Below are positions 21,082 to 30,642 of a stretch of 64,000 nucleotides of DNA, one piece after another (the first letter of the stretch is position 1; the number at the start of each line of letters is the position of its first letter). Location: the NCBI RefSeq assembly GCF_024506435.1, contig NZ_JANIET010000001.1, positions 3,658,001 through 3,722,000 on the forward strand, in the 5' to 3' direction. This DNA is from Pantoea trifolii. Its GTDB lineage: Bacteria; Pseudomonadota; Gammaproteobacteria; Enterobacterales; Enterobacteriaceae. A model generated the notes under the pieces. The model did not search any database. It saw nothing but the letters and a program-made list of their open reading frames with translations, and was not told the DNA's origin. The translations under genes and the position numbers were made by a program.

Positions 21082-21492
21082 ATGAAAAAATTCGAAGACT
21101 CAGGCCTGCTGGTAGCACGCGTATTAATGACCATTCTGTTTATCACCGCAGGCTGGGGCAAAATCACTGGCTACGCCGGTACCGCACAATACATGCAGGC
21201 GATGGGCGTCCCAGGCTTCCTGCTGCCGCTGGTTATTCTGCTGGAGTTCGGTGGCGGCCTGGCGATTCTGTTCGGTTTCCTGACGCGCTTTACCGCCCTG
21301 TTCACCGCTGGCTTTACTCTGCTGACCGCGTTCCTGTTTCACAGCAACTTCGCGGAAGGTGTTAACCAGCTGATGTTCATGAAAAACCTCTCCATCGCCG
21401 GTGGCTTCCTGGTGTTGGGTCTGGTAGGTCCAGGCGCTTACAGCATTGATCGTCTGATTCGTCAGCGCGTTCAGCCAGCGACCGCACGCTAA
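21082..21492 (+). CDS. yqjF: DoxX-family membrane protein YqjF
   Basis: The 136-residue protein has four hydrophobic segments and the DoxX opening (ARVLMTILFITAGWGKITGY). E. coli YqjF is of unknown biochemical role. Its promoter responds to 2,4-dinitrotoluene products through the LysR regulator YhaJ, whose gene lies at 29552. ATG 21082 sits at proper spacing from GGAG; another ATG is directly upstream. A TTGACA box occurs at about 20939-20944 in the 200-bp region before it. Confidence 0.94.
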   Translation: MKKFEDSGLLVARVLMTILFITAGWGKITGYAGTAQYMQAMGVPGFLLPLVILLEFGGGLAILFGFLTRFTALFTAGFTLLTAFLFHSNFAEGVNQLMFMKNLSIAGGFLVLGLVGPGAYSIDRLIRQRVQPATAR

Positions 21493-21529
21493 GCAGCACA
21501 AGCGGTAGAGAACACATATACTGAATATC

Positions 21530-21558
21530 AGGGGCGGGGATTTTCCTCGCCCCTTTTT
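21530..21558 (+). terminator. Intrinsic terminator after yqjF
   Basis: AGGGGCG pairs with CGCCCCT (with an extra G/C pair inside), followed by five T residues. It lies between yqjF and yqjG; yqjG starts 15 bp later, so read-through or a promoter within it may drive yqjG. Confidence 0.75.
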
Positions 21559-21572
21559 ATTATGGAGGGCTT

Positions 21573-22547
21573 ATGGGACAGCTGATTGACGGTGTCTGGC
21601 ACGACACCTGGTACGATACGAAGTCAACCGGTGGCCGCTTCAAACGCACAGAAGCCGTCTGGCGCAACTGGGTTACCGCCGATGGCAGCGCCGGTCCAAC
21701 CGGCAAAGCGGGCTTCGCTGCTGAGCGTGATCGCTATCATCTTTACGTCTCGCTTGCCTGCCCGTGGGCGCATCGCACGCTGTTGATGCTTAAGCTCAAG
21801 GGATTGGAAGAGATGATGTCGGTTTCGGTGGTGCATCCGCTGATGCTGGAGAACGGCTGGACCTTTGACGCCAGTTTCCCTGACGCCACCGGCGACGCGC
21901 TGTATCAAAAAGAGTTTCTTTATCAGATCTATCTGCACGCTGATGCGCACTATTCCGGCCGCGTGACCGTGCCGGTGCTGTGGGATAAAACCCAGCAAAC
22001 CATCGTCAGCAATGAATCCGCCGACATCATGCGCATGCTTAACAGCGCGTTCGATGCGCAAGGTGCCCGTGCGGGTGACTATTATCCGGCGGCGCTGCGC
22101 GACAAAATTGATGAAGTGAACAGCTGGGTGTACGACACGGTCAACAATGGCGTATATAAAAGCGGTTTTGCCACTTCGCAGGCGGCGTACGATGAATCGG
22201 TAACGGCGCTGTTCCATTCGTTAGCGCGTCTCGAACAGATTCTCGGCCAACACCGTTATCTCACAGGCGACCAACTGACCGAAGCGGATTTACGCTTGTG
22301 GACCACGCTGGTGCGCTTCGATCCGGTCTACGTCACCCACTTCAAGTGCGATCGTCACCGCATCAGTGATTACCGCAATCTGAACGGCTTCCTGCGCGAC
22401 ATCTATCAAATGCCAGGCATCGCCGACACGGTCAATTTGCCGCACATCCGTCATCACTACTATTGCAGCCACAAAACCATCAACCCAAGCGGCGTTGTCT
22501 CGCTGGGCCCAGCCTTTGACTGGGATGAGCCACACGGCCGGGGTTGA
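21573..22547 (+). CDS. yqjG: Glutathionyl-hydroquinone reductase
   Basis: The 324-residue Xi-class glutathione transferase carries the catalytic Cys63 in SLACPWAHR. It reduces glutathionyl-hydroquinones to hydroquinones using glutathione. The N-terminal thioredoxin-like fold and the all-helical C-terminal half match E. coli YqjG. ATG 21573 follows ATGGAGG. It is adjacent to yqjF as in E. coli; the yhaHI pair that follows there is absent and mdtJI lies convergently instead. Confidence 0.95.
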   Translation: MGQLIDGVWHDTWYDTKSTGGRFKRTEAVWRNWVTADGSAGPTGKAGFAAERDRYHLYVSLACPWAHRTLLMLKLKGLEEMMSVSVVHPLMLENGWTFDASFPDATGDALYQKEFLYQIYLHADAHYSGRVTVPVLWDKTQQTIVSNESADIMRMLNSAFDAQGARAGDYYPAALRDKIDEVNSWVYDTVNNGVYKSGFATSQAAYDESVTALFHSLARLEQILGQHRYLTGDQLTEADLRLWTTLVRFDPVYVTHFKCDRHRISDYRNLNGFLRDIYQMPGIADTVNLPHIRHHYYCSHKTINPSGVVSLGPAFDWDEPHGRG

Positions 22548-22555
22548 TGCTCCTA

Positions 22556-22576
22556 CCCTCTCCCAAGTGGAGAGGG
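22556..22576. repeat. CCCTCTCC hairpin between yqjG and mdtI
   Basis: CCCTCTCC-CAAGT-GGAGAGGG is a perfect 8-bp inverted repeat between two convergent genes. It resembles half of the two-hairpin elements at 23587, 30453 and 40796. Confidence 0.65.
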
Positions 22577-22580
22577 AACC

Positions 22581-22910
22581 TTAGGCGAACTTAATCAGCA
22601 CCATACCGAGCAACAACAATCCCACGCCCAGCCAGCCAACCCGACTCAACCGCTGACCAAACAGAATCCAGCCCGCCGCCACGGTGGCAACCAATCCCAG
22701 CCCACCCCACAATGCGTAGGCTACCGTTAAATCAATGCCTTTCACCGCCTGCGCCAGCGCGCTGAAAGCTGCCAGCACCGCCACCAGCGATAACACGCCA
22801 AACAATGGGCGGCGGAAACCGTTGGAGTATTTCAGGAAGATATTGGCGACAATCTCCAGGCCAATGGCCAGCGCCAGCCACGCGATATGTAGCCAGTTAA
22901 ACGTTGCCAT
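22581..22910 (-). CDS. mdtI: Spermidine export SMR protein MdtI
   Basis: The 109-residue protein has four membrane segments and the small-multidrug-resistance Glu in the first helix ([13 protein letters not shown]). It aligns with E. coli MdtI. MdtI and MdtJ together form a heteromeric spermidine exporter. Its start overlaps the end of mdtJ by 14 bp, as expected for the coupled pair. Confidence 0.94.
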   Translation of the reverse strand: MATFNWLHIAWLALAIGLEIVANIFLKYSNGFRRPLFGVLSLVAVLAAFSALAQAVKGIDLTVAYALWGGLGLVATVAAGWILFGQRLSRVGWLGVGLLLLGMVLIKFA

Positions 22911-23247
22911 GGCGCAGCTCCTTGCGGCTCAACGTGCCTGATTTGATCAGCACAATGCCGAGGATCAGTGTCAGCAGGCCGGCGACTTTAACGGCGGATA
23001 AGGCTTCATCGAACAACAGCACGCTAAACAGCGTAATAAACAGAATGCCAATGCCTTCCCACATGGCATACGCCACGCCAAGGGCAATCCGCTTGATGGC
23101 GAAGGATAAACAAATATAAGACAGCGCGATCATCACCAGCATAAAAATATAGCCGGCGTTGCCACCGTTTACGCTGGCCCATTTCATTGAGACGGTACCA
23201 ATAATTTCCGCGGCGATCGCCAGCGCTAATAAAATCCAATACAGCAT
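22897..23247 (-). CDS. mdtJ: Spermidine export SMR protein MdtJ
   Basis: The 116-residue SMR subunit has four membrane segments and the catalytic Glu in [19 protein letters not shown] 23247 follows AGGAGAG at good spacing; the upstream in-frame extension to 23283 is not part of the family. It precedes mdtI. A 32-codon open frame lies 95 bp upstream of it, as in the E. coli mdtUJI leader. Confidence 0.94.
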   Translation of the reverse strand: MLYWILLALAIAAEIIGTVSMKWASVNGGNAGYIFMLVMIALSYICLSFAIKRIALGVAYAMWEGIGILFITLFSVLLFDEALSAVKVAGLLTLILGIVLIKSGTLSRKELRHGNV

Positions 23248-23341
23248 GATTTCTCTCCTGAACGAGAAATAAACGCCACACACGCGAAAATAAGCGTGTT
23301 AGCAAAGTTAAATTAAAAAGTCAGAATAGGAGAGAACGGAA

Positions 23342-23440
23342 CTAAAGCGCGAAACGCCAGTGCTGATCGCAGATTGAGCAGTTTGATACAGAAAGGAAGG
23401 AAGAGAGTGAAGCCTTATTTGGCGCAAAAATTTTGTCCAT
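23342..23440 (-). CDS. Candidate 32-residue upstream ORF (MdtU-like leader peptide)
   Basis: In the mdtJ leader an ATG at 23440 opens 32 codons ending at TAG 23342, with product start MDKIFAPNK and end CDQHWRFAL. E. coli mdtJI has a 34-residue upstream ORF, mdtU, needed for spermidine induction. The size, strand and position agree; I infer the equivalence and have not matched the peptide sequence. The start has only a weak ribosome site. A U-rich stretch follows the stop, which could suit Rho-dependent control. Confidence 0.5.
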   Translation of the reverse strand: MDKIFAPNKASLSSFLSVSNCSICDQHWRFAL

Positions 23441-23586
23441 AAAATTACAACTTATCCACGTTGTTGCTTCTCGTCAGTGTGGATTAAATTTGTCCTCAGT
23501 AGTTAAACACGCGCTTATTCTGGCATAGCGGCAATAATGTTTTCAGGGATTTTCATTTCTTTACGTGGGAGAGTTTAATTAATTAT

Positions 23587-23717
23587 GTGCGGGTTGATGC
23601 CCTCACCCTAGCCCTCTCCCAGAGGGAGAGGGAACAGTCCGCTGCGATTTGGCGTATCGCTCGATCGGTCCCTTCTCCCGCCTGCGGGAGAAGGTTAGGA
23701 TGAGGGCCAGCGCGCAC
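23587..23717. repeat. Two-hairpin inverted-repeat element, copy 1
   Basis: The ends are imperfect inverted repeats (GTGCGGGTTGATGCCCTCACCCTA at the left; TTAGGATGAGGGCCAGCGCGCAC at the right). Inside are two strong hairpins, CCCTCTCCC/GGGAGAGGG at 23612-23632 and CCTTCTCCCG/CGGGAGAAGG at 23671-23694. The same plan is seen at 30453-30639 and 40796-40911. Confidence 0.75.
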
Positions 23718-23728
23718 CTAACCCCAGA

Positions 23729-23762
23729 AAACACAAAACCCGCCGAAGCGGGTTTTGTGTTT
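23729..23762 (-). terminator. rnpB terminator
   Basis: A perfect 15-bp stem (AAACACAAAACCCGC / GCGGGTTTTGTGTTT) closes a CGAA loop immediately downstream of the RNase P RNA. The minus-strand tail is U-rich. Confidence 0.9.
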
Positions 23763-23767
23763 AAAAA

Positions 23768-24146
<379 letters not shown>

Positions 24147-24154
24147 GGCGCGGG

Positions 24155-24183
24155 ATAATAGGCGATCTGGCAGCGTTTGTCAC
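24155..24183 (-). promoter_or_regulatory. rnpB promoter
   Basis: On the minus strand GTGACA (24183-24178) and TATTAT (24160-24155) are separated by exactly 17 bp. The G of the mature 5' end (24146) lies nine bases downstream. The sequence between is GC-rich (CCCGCGCC), a discriminator typical of stringently controlled stable-RNA promoters. The -35 box overlaps the rsmI stop codon. Confidence 0.8.
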
Positions 24184-25043
24184 GCCTCTTGCTGCTCCAG
24201 CGCGTACTTATAAAGCGCGTTCTTCTTCACACCATGAATTTCCGCCGTCAGCGCAGCGGCTTTCTTCAATGGCAGCTCTTTTTGCAGCAATGCCAACGTA
24301 CGCAGCGCCTCCGCTGGCAACGCTTCTTCATCGGCTTTATGGCCTTCAACAATCAGCACCATTTCGCCTTTGCGACGGTTTTCATCTTCCAGCACCCACG
24401 CCAGCAACTCTCCTACCGGTGCGCCCTGAATAGATTCCCACGTTTTGGTGATCTCACGCGCCAGCACCACGTAGCGCTCGGCCCCCCAAACGCTGACCAT
24501 ATCTTGCAGGCTATCGATCAGGCGATGAGTCGATTCATAGAAAATCAGCGTACGCGGCTCTTCACCCAGCGCACGCAGCACATCGCAACGTCCTTTGCTT
24601 TTGGCCGGTAGAAACCCTTCGTAACAGAAACGATCGGACGGTAACCCCGCCGCGCTTAATGCTGTAATCGCCGCGCAAGCGCCTGGCAACGGCACCACGC
24701 GCACGCCCGCTTCACGGCAGCGACGCACCAAATGGTAGCCCGGATCGTTGATTAACGGCGTGCCAGCATCGGAGACCAGCGCGATGCTCTGGCCCTCTTG
24801 CAGCTTGGCTAACAGCACCTCAGCTTTCTGCTGTTCGTTGTGGTCGTGAAGTGCGAAGAGTCGCGCATTGATGGCGAAATGTTGTAGCAACAGCCCGGTA
24901 TGACGTGTATCTTCCGCTGCGACTAGATCGACGCTTGAGAGCACCGTCAACGCTCGTTGAGTGATATCACCCAGGTTACCGATCGGGGTAGGAACGATAT
25001 AGAGCGTGCTGGCAGAAATCTCTGCCCGATCGAGTTGTTTCAT
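24180..25043 (-). CDS. rsmI: 16S rRNA C1402 2'-O-methyltransferase RsmI
   Basis: The 287-residue tetrapyrrole-methylase-fold enzyme methylates the ribose of C1402 in 16S rRNA. Family motifs are visible: [14 protein letters not shown] at the start, VAAEDTRHT, and [17 protein letters not shown]. It is divergent from lpoA with only 62 bp between starts, as in E. coli. Its 3' end carries the rnpB promoter. Confidence 0.96.
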   Translation of the reverse strand: MKQLDRAEISASTLYIVPTPIGNLGDITQRALTVLSSVDLVAAEDTRHTGLLLQHFAINARLFALHDHNEQQKAEVLLAKLQEGQSIALVSDAGTPLINDPGYHLVRRCREAGVRVVPLPGACAAITALSAAGLPSDRFCYEGFLPAKSKGRCDVLRALGEEPRTLIFYESTHRLIDSLQDMVSVWGAERYVVLAREITKTWESIQGAPVGELLAWVLEDENRRKGEMVLIVEGHKADEEALPAEALRTLALLQKELPLKKAAALTAEIHGVKKNALYKYALEQQEA

Positions 25044-25105
25044 TGTTTCATCCGAATTGCCGATTTAATATTGAGCATCTTGAAAAAAACATCACTGGAT
25101 ACAGT

Positions 25106-27124
25106 ATGCTTCCTTCAAAAGTCGTACGTCATAAAGCAGGACGCTTAGTACCTGTTCTTCTCGCTGGGCTGATTTTAGCCGCCTGTAGTGGTCAGGGACC
25201 GCAACAAACCTCTAACGTCAATATTCAGGGTCCTGCGACTGGCCGGTCTGACTATTATCTGCAACAGGTGCAGCAAAGCAGCGATGATAGCAAGACCGAC
25301 TGGCAATTACTTGCCATCCGTGCCCTGTTGAAGGAAGGAAAGTATCCGCAAGCGGCGAATCAGCTTGATCAGCTGCCGCAGCAGTTAAGCGATGTGCAAC
25401 AGCAAGAACTGCTGCTGCTGCGCGCGCAGATGCAGATTGGTCAGCAGAATTACAGCGGTGCACAACAACAGCTTGGTCAGGTGAAAGTCGGTGACCTGTC
25501 GCAGGATCAGCAGGTGCGCTACTACGCGTTGCAAATCGCAGCGGCGCAGAATCGCCCTTCACTCCCACTGCTGCGTGCCTATATTGCGCAGGAGCCGCTG
25601 CTGAAAGGCGCCGATCACCAAAGCAATATCGATGCAACCTGGCAAGCGCTGACGCAGATGACGCAGGATCAGATCAACAGTCTGGTGATCAATGCTGACG
25701 AAAATACGCTGCAAGGCTGGTTGGATCTGCTGAATACCTGGCGTGCAAACAGCCAGGATCCACAAATGCTGAAAGCGGCGATTCAGGACTGGCAGACGCG
25801 CTATCCGCAGAACCCAGGCGCGAAGACGCTGCCAACGCAGCTCAGCCAGGTGCAAAACTTCACTAAAGCGTCGACCAGCACCATCGCGCTGCTGCTGCCG
25901 CTCAACGGCCAGGCGCAGGTGTTTGCTAACGCGATTCAAAAAGGTTTCAACGATGCGCGCAATGGCGTGCTCAACGCGCCGGCACCGCAAGCCGCGTCAG
26001 CGCCTGCTGCAGCCGATGCCAGCGTACAGCCGCCAGCCGACGCCAATAGCGTTGTCAGCCCCGCCGTTGCCGGTAACACACCACCGCAAACCGAGCAGCC
26101 ACAGCCAGCCGCACAACCGGCCGCGGCACAGGGCAACAGCAATGCGCAGGTAAAAGTGTATGACACCAGCAGTCAGCCGATTGCGCAGGTGATGCAGCAG
26201 GCTCAGCAAGATGGCGCCACGCTGGTGGTCGGCCCGCTCCTAAAAAATGACGTTGAAACCGTCGTTAATAGCAACACTCCGCTAAACGTGCTGGCGCTGA
26301 ACGAACCCGAACAGATCCAGAACCATCCGAATATTTGTTACTTTGCGCTTTCTCCTGAAGACGAAGCGCGCGATGCCGCGCACCATATCTACGAGCAAGG
26401 CAAACGTCAGCCATTGTTGCTGGTGCCGCGCAGCAGTTATGGCGACCGTATCAGCAAAGCGTTCGCGCAAGAGTGGCAAACGCTGGGTGGTTCAACCGTA
26501 CTGCAGCAGCGTTTTGGCGGCGTTGGCGAACTGAAGCAAGGCATCAACAGCGGTGCCGGTATCGCGTTAAGCGGCACGCCGCTGAACGTTGAGCCTGCGC
26601 AATCGCAGAGCGTGGCGATTGCGGGCCTGACGATTCCTGCGCCGCAAACCAGCGCACCGGCACCAACGACCGATGCCAGCAGCGCTAGCGTGGATGCGGT
26701 GTATATCGTCGCCAGCCAGGATGAGCTGCAGCTGATCAAGCCGATGATTGCGATGCGTACCAGCAGCCGCAACAACACCGCGCTGTACGCCAGTTCACGC
26801 AGTGCGCAGGCGGGCGCAGGTCCGGACTTCCGTCTGGAGATGGATGGCCTGCAGTTCAGCGATATCCCGCTGTTGTCCGGTAGCAATCCGGGCCTGATGC
26901 AGCAGGCGGCGAAGTCGTTTAACAACGATTATTCGCTGGTTCGCCTCTACGCGATGGGCATTGATGCCTGGACGCTGGCGAATCACTTTAACCAGATGCG
27001 TCAGGTGCCAGGCTTTGCCATTGATGGCAACACCGGCAAGCTGAACGCCGACACGGATTGCGTGATCAACAGGAAGTTGGCATGGAACCAGTATCGTCAG
27101 GGACAGATCGTTCCGGTGCAGTAA
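25106..27124 (+). CDS. lpoA: Outer-membrane lipoprotein LpoA, activator of PBP1A
   Basis: LpoA is anchored in the outer membrane and reaches through the periplasm to stimulate the transpeptidase of penicillin-binding protein 1A. The 672-residue precursor has a lipoprotein signal with lipobox LAAC (Cys27). A helical TPR-like N-terminal domain (about 30-255) is followed by a C-terminal periplasmic-binding-protein-like fold. The latter is interrupted by a long Ala/Pro/Gln-rich linker at about 300-350. ATG 25106 gives the E. coli-like start. The last 43 bp overlap yraN. Confidence 0.95.
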   Translation: MLPSKVVRHKAGRLVPVLLAGLILAACSGQGPQQTSNVNIQGPATGRSDYYLQQVQQSSDDSKTDWQLLAIRALLKEGKYPQAANQLDQLPQQLSDVQQQELLLLRAQMQIGQQNYSGAQQQLGQVKVGDLSQDQQVRYYALQIAAAQNRPSLPLLRAYIAQEPLLKGADHQSNIDATWQALTQMTQDQINSLVINADENTLQGWLDLLNTWRANSQDPQMLKAAIQDWQTRYPQNPGAKTLPTQLSQVQNFTKASTSTIALLLPLNGQAQVFANAIQKGFNDARNGVLNAPAPQAASAPAAADASVQPPADANSVVSPAVAGNTPPQTEQPQPAAQPAAAQGNSNAQVKVYDTSSQPIAQVMQQAQQDGATLVVGPLLKNDVETVVNSNTPLNVLALNEPEQIQNHPNICYFALSPEDEARDAAHHIYEQGKRQPLLLVPRSSYGDRISKAFAQEWQTLGGSTVLQQRFGGVGELKQGINSGAGIALSGTPLNVEPAQSQSVAIAGLTIPAPQTSAPAPTTDASSASVDAVYIVASQDELQLIKPMIAMRTSSRNNTALYASSRSAQAGAGPDFRLEMDGLQFSDIPLLSGSNPGLMQQAAKSFNNDYSLVRLYAMGIDAWTLANHFNQMRQVPGFAIDGNTGKLNADTDCVINRKLAWNQYRQGQIVPVQ

Positions 27125-27477
27125 ACCGCCAGCGCATTGGCGCTGAGCAGGAACAACTGGCGCGTCGCTATCTGGAGCGCGCCGGGCTGCAGTGGTTCGC
27201 CAGCAATGTACGCTGTCGCAGCGGGGAAATTGACCTGATTATGCGCGACGCCGACTGCTGGGTATTTGTTGAAGTGCGCTATCGACGCGATGCGCGCTAC
27301 GGCGGTGCCGCCGCCAGCGTAACGCGCCAGAAACAACAAAAGCTGCTGCGTGCCGCCGCACTCTGGTTGCTGGCGCGTGGCGGCAGTTTTGATACGGTGA
27401 ATTGCCGTTTTGACATCATTGCCATTACCGGGCGTGAGCTGGAGTGGCTGCCCGATGCCTTTAATGCCGATGGATAG
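27082..27477 (+). CDS. yraN: UPF0102 nuclease-fold protein YraN
   Basis: The 131-residue protein (E. coli 131) has the restriction-endonuclease-like core of UPF0102, with [12 protein letters not shown] and VFVEVRYR supplying the Asp and Glu. Activity is unproven in E. coli. ATG 27082 sits after AGGAAG within the end of lpoA, so translation is probably coupled. It lies between lpoA and diaA as in E. coli. Confidence 0.93.
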   Translation: MEPVSSGTDRSGAVNRQRIGAEQEQLARRYLERAGLQWFASNVRCRSGEIDLIMRDADCWVFVEVRYRRDARYGGAAASVTRQKQQKLLRAAALWLLARGGSFDTVNCRFDIIAITGRELEWLPDAFNADG

Positions 27478-27491
27478 AACCAGGTGGTCTT

Positions 27492-28079
27492 GTGCAGGAC
27501 AGAATTAAAGCGTGTTTTACCGAGAGTATTCAGACCCAAATCGCTGCTGCCGAAGCGCTGCCCGATGCGATTTCCCGCGCCGCGATGACGCTGGTGCAGT
27601 CGCTGCTGAACGGTAACAAAATCCTTAGCTGCGGTAACGGTGCGTCGTCGGCGAATGCCCAGCATTTTGCCGCCAGCATGATTAACCGTTTCGAGACGGA
27701 GCGCCCTAGCCTGCCTGCGCTGGCGCTGAGCGCAGATAATGTGATGCTGACGGCGATTGGTAACGATCGTCTGCACGATGAAATTTACGCCAAGCAGGTT
27801 CGAGCGCTTGGTCAGGCTGGTGATGTGCTGCTGGCCATTTCCACCCGTGGCAACACCCGCGATATCGTCAAAGCGGTTGAAGCTGCGGTTACCCGCGATA
27901 TGACCATCGTTGCGTTAACCGGCCACGACGGCGGTGAGCTGGCGGGCCTGCTCGGTCCGCATGATGTGGAAATTCGCATTCCATCACATCGCAGTGCGCG
28001 CATTCAGGAAATGCATATGTTGACGCTGAACTGCCTGTGCGATTTGATTGATAACACTTTATTCCCACACCAGGAATGA
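27492..28079 (+). CDS. diaA: DnaA initiator-associating protein DiaA
   Basis: DiaA is a tetrameric SIS-domain protein that binds several DnaA molecules and promotes their assembly at oriC. The 195-residue product is nearly identical to the E. coli protein. It has the SIS signature ([33 protein letters not shown]). Translation starts at GTG 27492, 14 bp after yraN. The stop overlaps the reading region just before dolP. Confidence 0.96.
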   Translation: MQDRIKACFTESIQTQIAAAEALPDAISRAAMTLVQSLLNGNKILSCGNGASSANAQHFAASMINRFETERPSLPALALSADNVMLTAIGNDRLHDEIYAKQVRALGQAGDVLLAISTRGNTRDIVKAVEAAVTRDMTIVALTGHDGGELAGLLGPHDVEIRIPSHRSARIQEMHMLTLNCLCDLIDNTLFPHQE

Positions 28080-28093
28080 CTGAAGGAGCTCAA

Positions 28094-28666
28094 ATGAAAG
28101 CATTGAACGCTGTCGCCATTCTCTTAACCGCCATGCTGCTGCAAGGCTGTGTTGCCGTGGTTGCCGGCGGCGCTGCCGTCGCCACCAAAACCGCCACTGA
28201 CCCGCGCACCGTGGGCACGCAGGTCGATGACGGCACGCTGGAGCTGCGCGTATCGAACGCACTGGCCAAAGATGAACAAATCAAAAACCAGGCGCGCGTG
28301 GTTGTCACCGCCTATCAGGGCAAAGTGCTGCTGACCGGCCAGTCGCCAACCCCAGATCTGGCGAGCCGTGCCAAACAGATCGCCATGGGCGTTGACGGTG
28401 CCACCGAGGTGTATAACGAAATCCGTAGCGGACAGAAAGTCAGCCTTGGCACCTCGTCATCCGATACCTGGATCACCACCAAAATCCGCTCGCAGCTGCT
28501 TGGCAGCGATCAGGTGAAATCCTCGAACGTCAAAGTGACCACCGAAAACGGAGAAGTGTTCTTACTGGGTCTGGTCACGGCAGAAGAAGCGAAAGCGGCG
28601 GCCGATGTTGCCAGCCGTGTGAGCGGTGTGAAGCACGTGACAACGGCCTTCACCATTCTCAAGTAA
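28094..28666 (+). CDS. dolP: Outer-membrane BON-domain lipoprotein DolP (YraP)
   Basis: The 190-residue precursor has a lipobox LLQGC (Cys19) and two BON domains (about 45-115 and 122-190). DolP localises to the division site, binds anionic phospholipids and helps keep the outer-membrane barrier and BamA function. In E. coli it is sigma-E dependent. ATG 28094 follows GAAGGAG. It ends the lpoA-yraN-diaA-dolP run and is followed by a clear terminator. Confidence 0.95.
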   Translation: MKALNAVAILLTAMLLQGCVAVVAGGAAVATKTATDPRTVGTQVDDGTLELRVSNALAKDEQIKNQARVVVTAYQGKVLLTGQSPTPDLASRAKQIAMGVDGATEVYNEIRSGQKVSLGTSSSDTWITTKIRSQLLGSDQVKSSNVKVTTENGEVFLLGLVTAEEAKAAADVASRVSGVKHVTTAFTILK

Positions 28667-28684
28667 GCGTTAACGCAACGTATC

Positions 28685-28709
28685 AGGGCGACTTCGGTCG
28701 CCCTTTTTT
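28685..28709 (+). terminator. Intrinsic terminator after dolP
   Basis: AGGGCGAC-TTCG-GTCGCCCT is followed by six T residues. It ends the lpoA-dolP unit before the convergent yhaK. Confidence 0.9.
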
Positions 28710-28720
28710 GTGGGTGAGGG

Positions 28721-29422
28721 TTAGGCGGGAAGGTCAATCACCAGCGCGCGCAGCGGCGTTCTGGCCTGCAGGCTAATCTGGTTCTCATCGCTGAGGAACG
28801 CGCCGTCGCCGCAGCTCAGCGGCTGCTGATTGGCACTGCTGGCCTGCACATCCAAAGAACCATGGATCGATTGCAGATAAGCGCGCGGCCCGTGCAATTT
28901 CACCGTGTACTGCTCGCCCGGCGCTAACGTCACCTGATGCACCCAAACCTGCTGGCGCAGTTGCAAGCTGCCCTGCGCGCCATCGGGCGAGGCGATCAGC
29001 ACGCTGGTTTGCTGCGGCAAATCGCGCTTCTGCAACAGCGGATTTTCACGCTCCGGGCAGGCGGCCAGCCACAGCTGCATGCGGGTTAACGGGCGATCTT
29101 TGCTGATGTTGATTTCGCTATAATTCACGCCCTGACGCGCAGAGAGCAGCATCGCCTCGCCTTCGCGTGCCACCAGATGATTGCCTTCGCTGTCGCGATA
29201 CTCGGCTTCACCTTGCAGCACCAGATTCAGCACATCGACCTGCGGATAGCTGCGCGGCTGGAACGCCGCGCCCGGTGCCAGAATTTCCTGGTTGAGCACG
29301 CGCAGTGACGCGTAGCCCATTAATTTTGGATCGAAATAGTGGCCAAATGAGAAGCTGTAGCGCGCCTGCAACCAACCGAAATCGGCCTGGCCACATGCGG
29401 ACGCGCAGCGGGTTGTCATCAT
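28721..29422 (-). CDS. yhaK: Pirin-like cupin protein YhaK
   Basis: The 233-residue bicupin equals E. coli YhaK in length. Conserved stretches include FSFGHYFDPKLMGYASLRVLN and PGAAFQPRSYPQVDVLN. YhaK lacks quercetinase activity in published work and is described as a redox-sensitive marker; its physiological substrate is unknown. The start at 29422 has a GGAGG ribosome site. The frame is open to 29530, but that part is not conserved. It is divergent from its likely regulator yhaJ. Confidence 0.94.
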   Translation of the reverse strand: MMTTRCASACGQADFGWLQARYSFSFGHYFDPKLMGYASLRVLNQEILAPGAAFQPRSYPQVDVLNLVLQGEAEYRDSEGNHLVAREGEAMLLSARQGVNYSEINISKDRPLTRMQLWLAACPERENPLLQKRDLPQQTSVLIASPDGAQGSLQLRQQVWVHQVTLAPGEQYTVKLHGPRAYLQSIHGSLDVQASSANQQPLSCGDGAFLSDENQISLQARTPLRALVIDLPA

Positions 29423-29551
29423 GATAATCCTCCGACGCGCTGCGGTGAGATTCGACCGCAGGCTTGATGGGATCATGGTAAAAGTCTGGACGCCGGATTG
29501 TAAGCCAGTTAATCTGCCTGGCATGTTCAAATTTACTGACAGAGAATCGGC

Positions 29552-30451
29552 ATGGCAAAAGACCGCGCGTTAACCCTTGAAGCTTTACGTGTGATGGATG
29601 CTATTGACCGTCGTGGCAGCTTTGCCGCTGCGGCCGATGAACTGGGTCGCGTCCCTTCCGCACTGAGTTACACCATGCAGAAGCTGGAAGAGGAGCTGGA
29701 TGTGGTGCTGTTTGACCGCTCCGGCCACCGCACCAAGTTCACCAACGTGGGCCGTATGCTGCTGGAGCGTGGCCGCGTGCTGCTGGAAGCCGCCGATAAA
29801 CTCACCACCGATGCCGAAGCGCTGGCGCGCGGTTGGGAAACGCATCTCACCATTGTTGCCGAGGCGCTGGTTCCTACCGAGCGTTTGTTCCCGCTGGTTG
29901 AGAAGCTGTCAGAAAAAGCCAATACGCAGATTTCGCTGATCACGGAAGTGTTAGCCGGTGCCTGGGAGCGGCTGGAACAGGGTCGTGCCGATATCGTGAT
30001 TGCGCCCGATATGCACTTCCGCGCCTCCACCGAAATCAACACCCGCAAGCTGTACAGCATTATGAGCGTCTATGTTGCCAGCCCGGACCATCCAATTCAT
30101 CAGGAAGCTGAGCCGCTATCAGAAGTGACACGCGTGAAGTATCGCGGCATCGCGGTGGCAGATACCGCGCGCGAGCGTCCGGTGCTGACGGTGCAGTTGC
30201 TGGATAAGCAGCAGCGTCTGACGGTAAGCAGCATGGATGATAAACGCCGCGCGCTGTTGGCCGGTTTGGGTGTGGCGACCATGCCGTATCCGATGGTGGA
30301 GCAGGATATCGCTGAAGGTCGTTTACGCGTGGTGAGCGCCGAGTATACGCGCGAAGTGGATATTATTATGGCGTGGCGCCGCGACAGTATGGGCGAAGCC
30401 AAAGCCTGGTGTTTGCGTGAGATTCCGAGGTTGTTGGCGAAGCGCGGGTAG
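29552..30451 (+). CDS. yhaJ: LysR-family regulator YhaJ
   Basis: The 299-residue protein has an N-terminal winged helix (about 7-66; RGSFAAAADELGRVPSALSYTMQKLEEEL) that is nearly identical to E. coli YhaJ, plus a LysR effector domain. In E. coli YhaJ activates yqjF in response to dinitrotoluene degradation products. It also affects type III secretion in pathogenic strains. Both yhaJ and yqjF are in this window, about 8 kb apart, instead of being near neighbours. Confidence 0.95.
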   Translation: MAKDRALTLEALRVMDAIDRRGSFAAAADELGRVPSALSYTMQKLEEELDVVLFDRSGHRTKFTNVGRMLLERGRVLLEAADKLTTDAEALARGWETHLTIVAEALVPTERLFPLVEKLSEKANTQISLITEVLAGAWERLEQGRADIVIAPDMHFRASTEINTRKLYSIMSVYVASPDHPIHQEAEPLSEVTRVKYRGIAVADTARERPVLTVQLLDKQQRLTVSSMDDKRRALLAGLGVATMPYPMVEQDIAEGRLRVVSAEYTREVDIIMAWRRDSMGEAKAWCLREIPRLLAKRG

Positions 30452-30452
30452 A

Positions 30453-30639
30453 TTGTGCACACGCAGTCCCCCACCTCGGTCCTCCCCCATAAATGGGGGA
30501 GGAAGATGCTGCCACATGTCAGTGATGAAGCTGCATTTGGGAGGAAGATGCTGCCACATGCCAGTGATGAAGCGGCATGTGGCAGCATCTCCTTCCCCCG
30601 CAAGCGGGGGAAGGCCGGGATGGGGGACAGCGCGCACAA
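30453..30639. repeat. Two-hairpin inverted-repeat element, copy 2, with internal duplication
   Basis: The outer ends are inverted repeats (TTGTGCACACGCAGTCCCCCA and TGGGGGACAGCGCGCACAA). Hairpins CCTCCCCCAT/ATGGGGGAGG (30481-30502) and CCTTCCCCCG/CGGGGGAAGG (30591-30614) lie inside. Between them is a 39-bp tandem repeat (30498-30536 and 30540-30578). The second copy runs into its own inverted sequence (GATGCTGCCACATGC ... GCATGTGGCAGCATC). Confidence 0.8.
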
Positions 30640-30642
30640 ACC

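Larger units (their letters stand above)
23248..23728. other. Long region between mdtJ and rnpB
   Basis: It holds the mdtJ leader with the small open frame at 23342-23440, then AT-rich sequence (23441-23585). Two DnaA-box-like nonamers with one mismatch each lie there (TTATCCACG 23452-23460 and, inverted, TGTGGATTA 23478-23486). A two-hairpin repeat element is at 23587-23717. No larger gene is seen. Confidence 0.6.

Noticed and set aside
23452..23486. Two DnaA-box-like nonamers upstream of mdtJ
   Set aside because: Each has one mismatch and there are only two in an AT-rich stretch; no origin features are near, so chance is likely.
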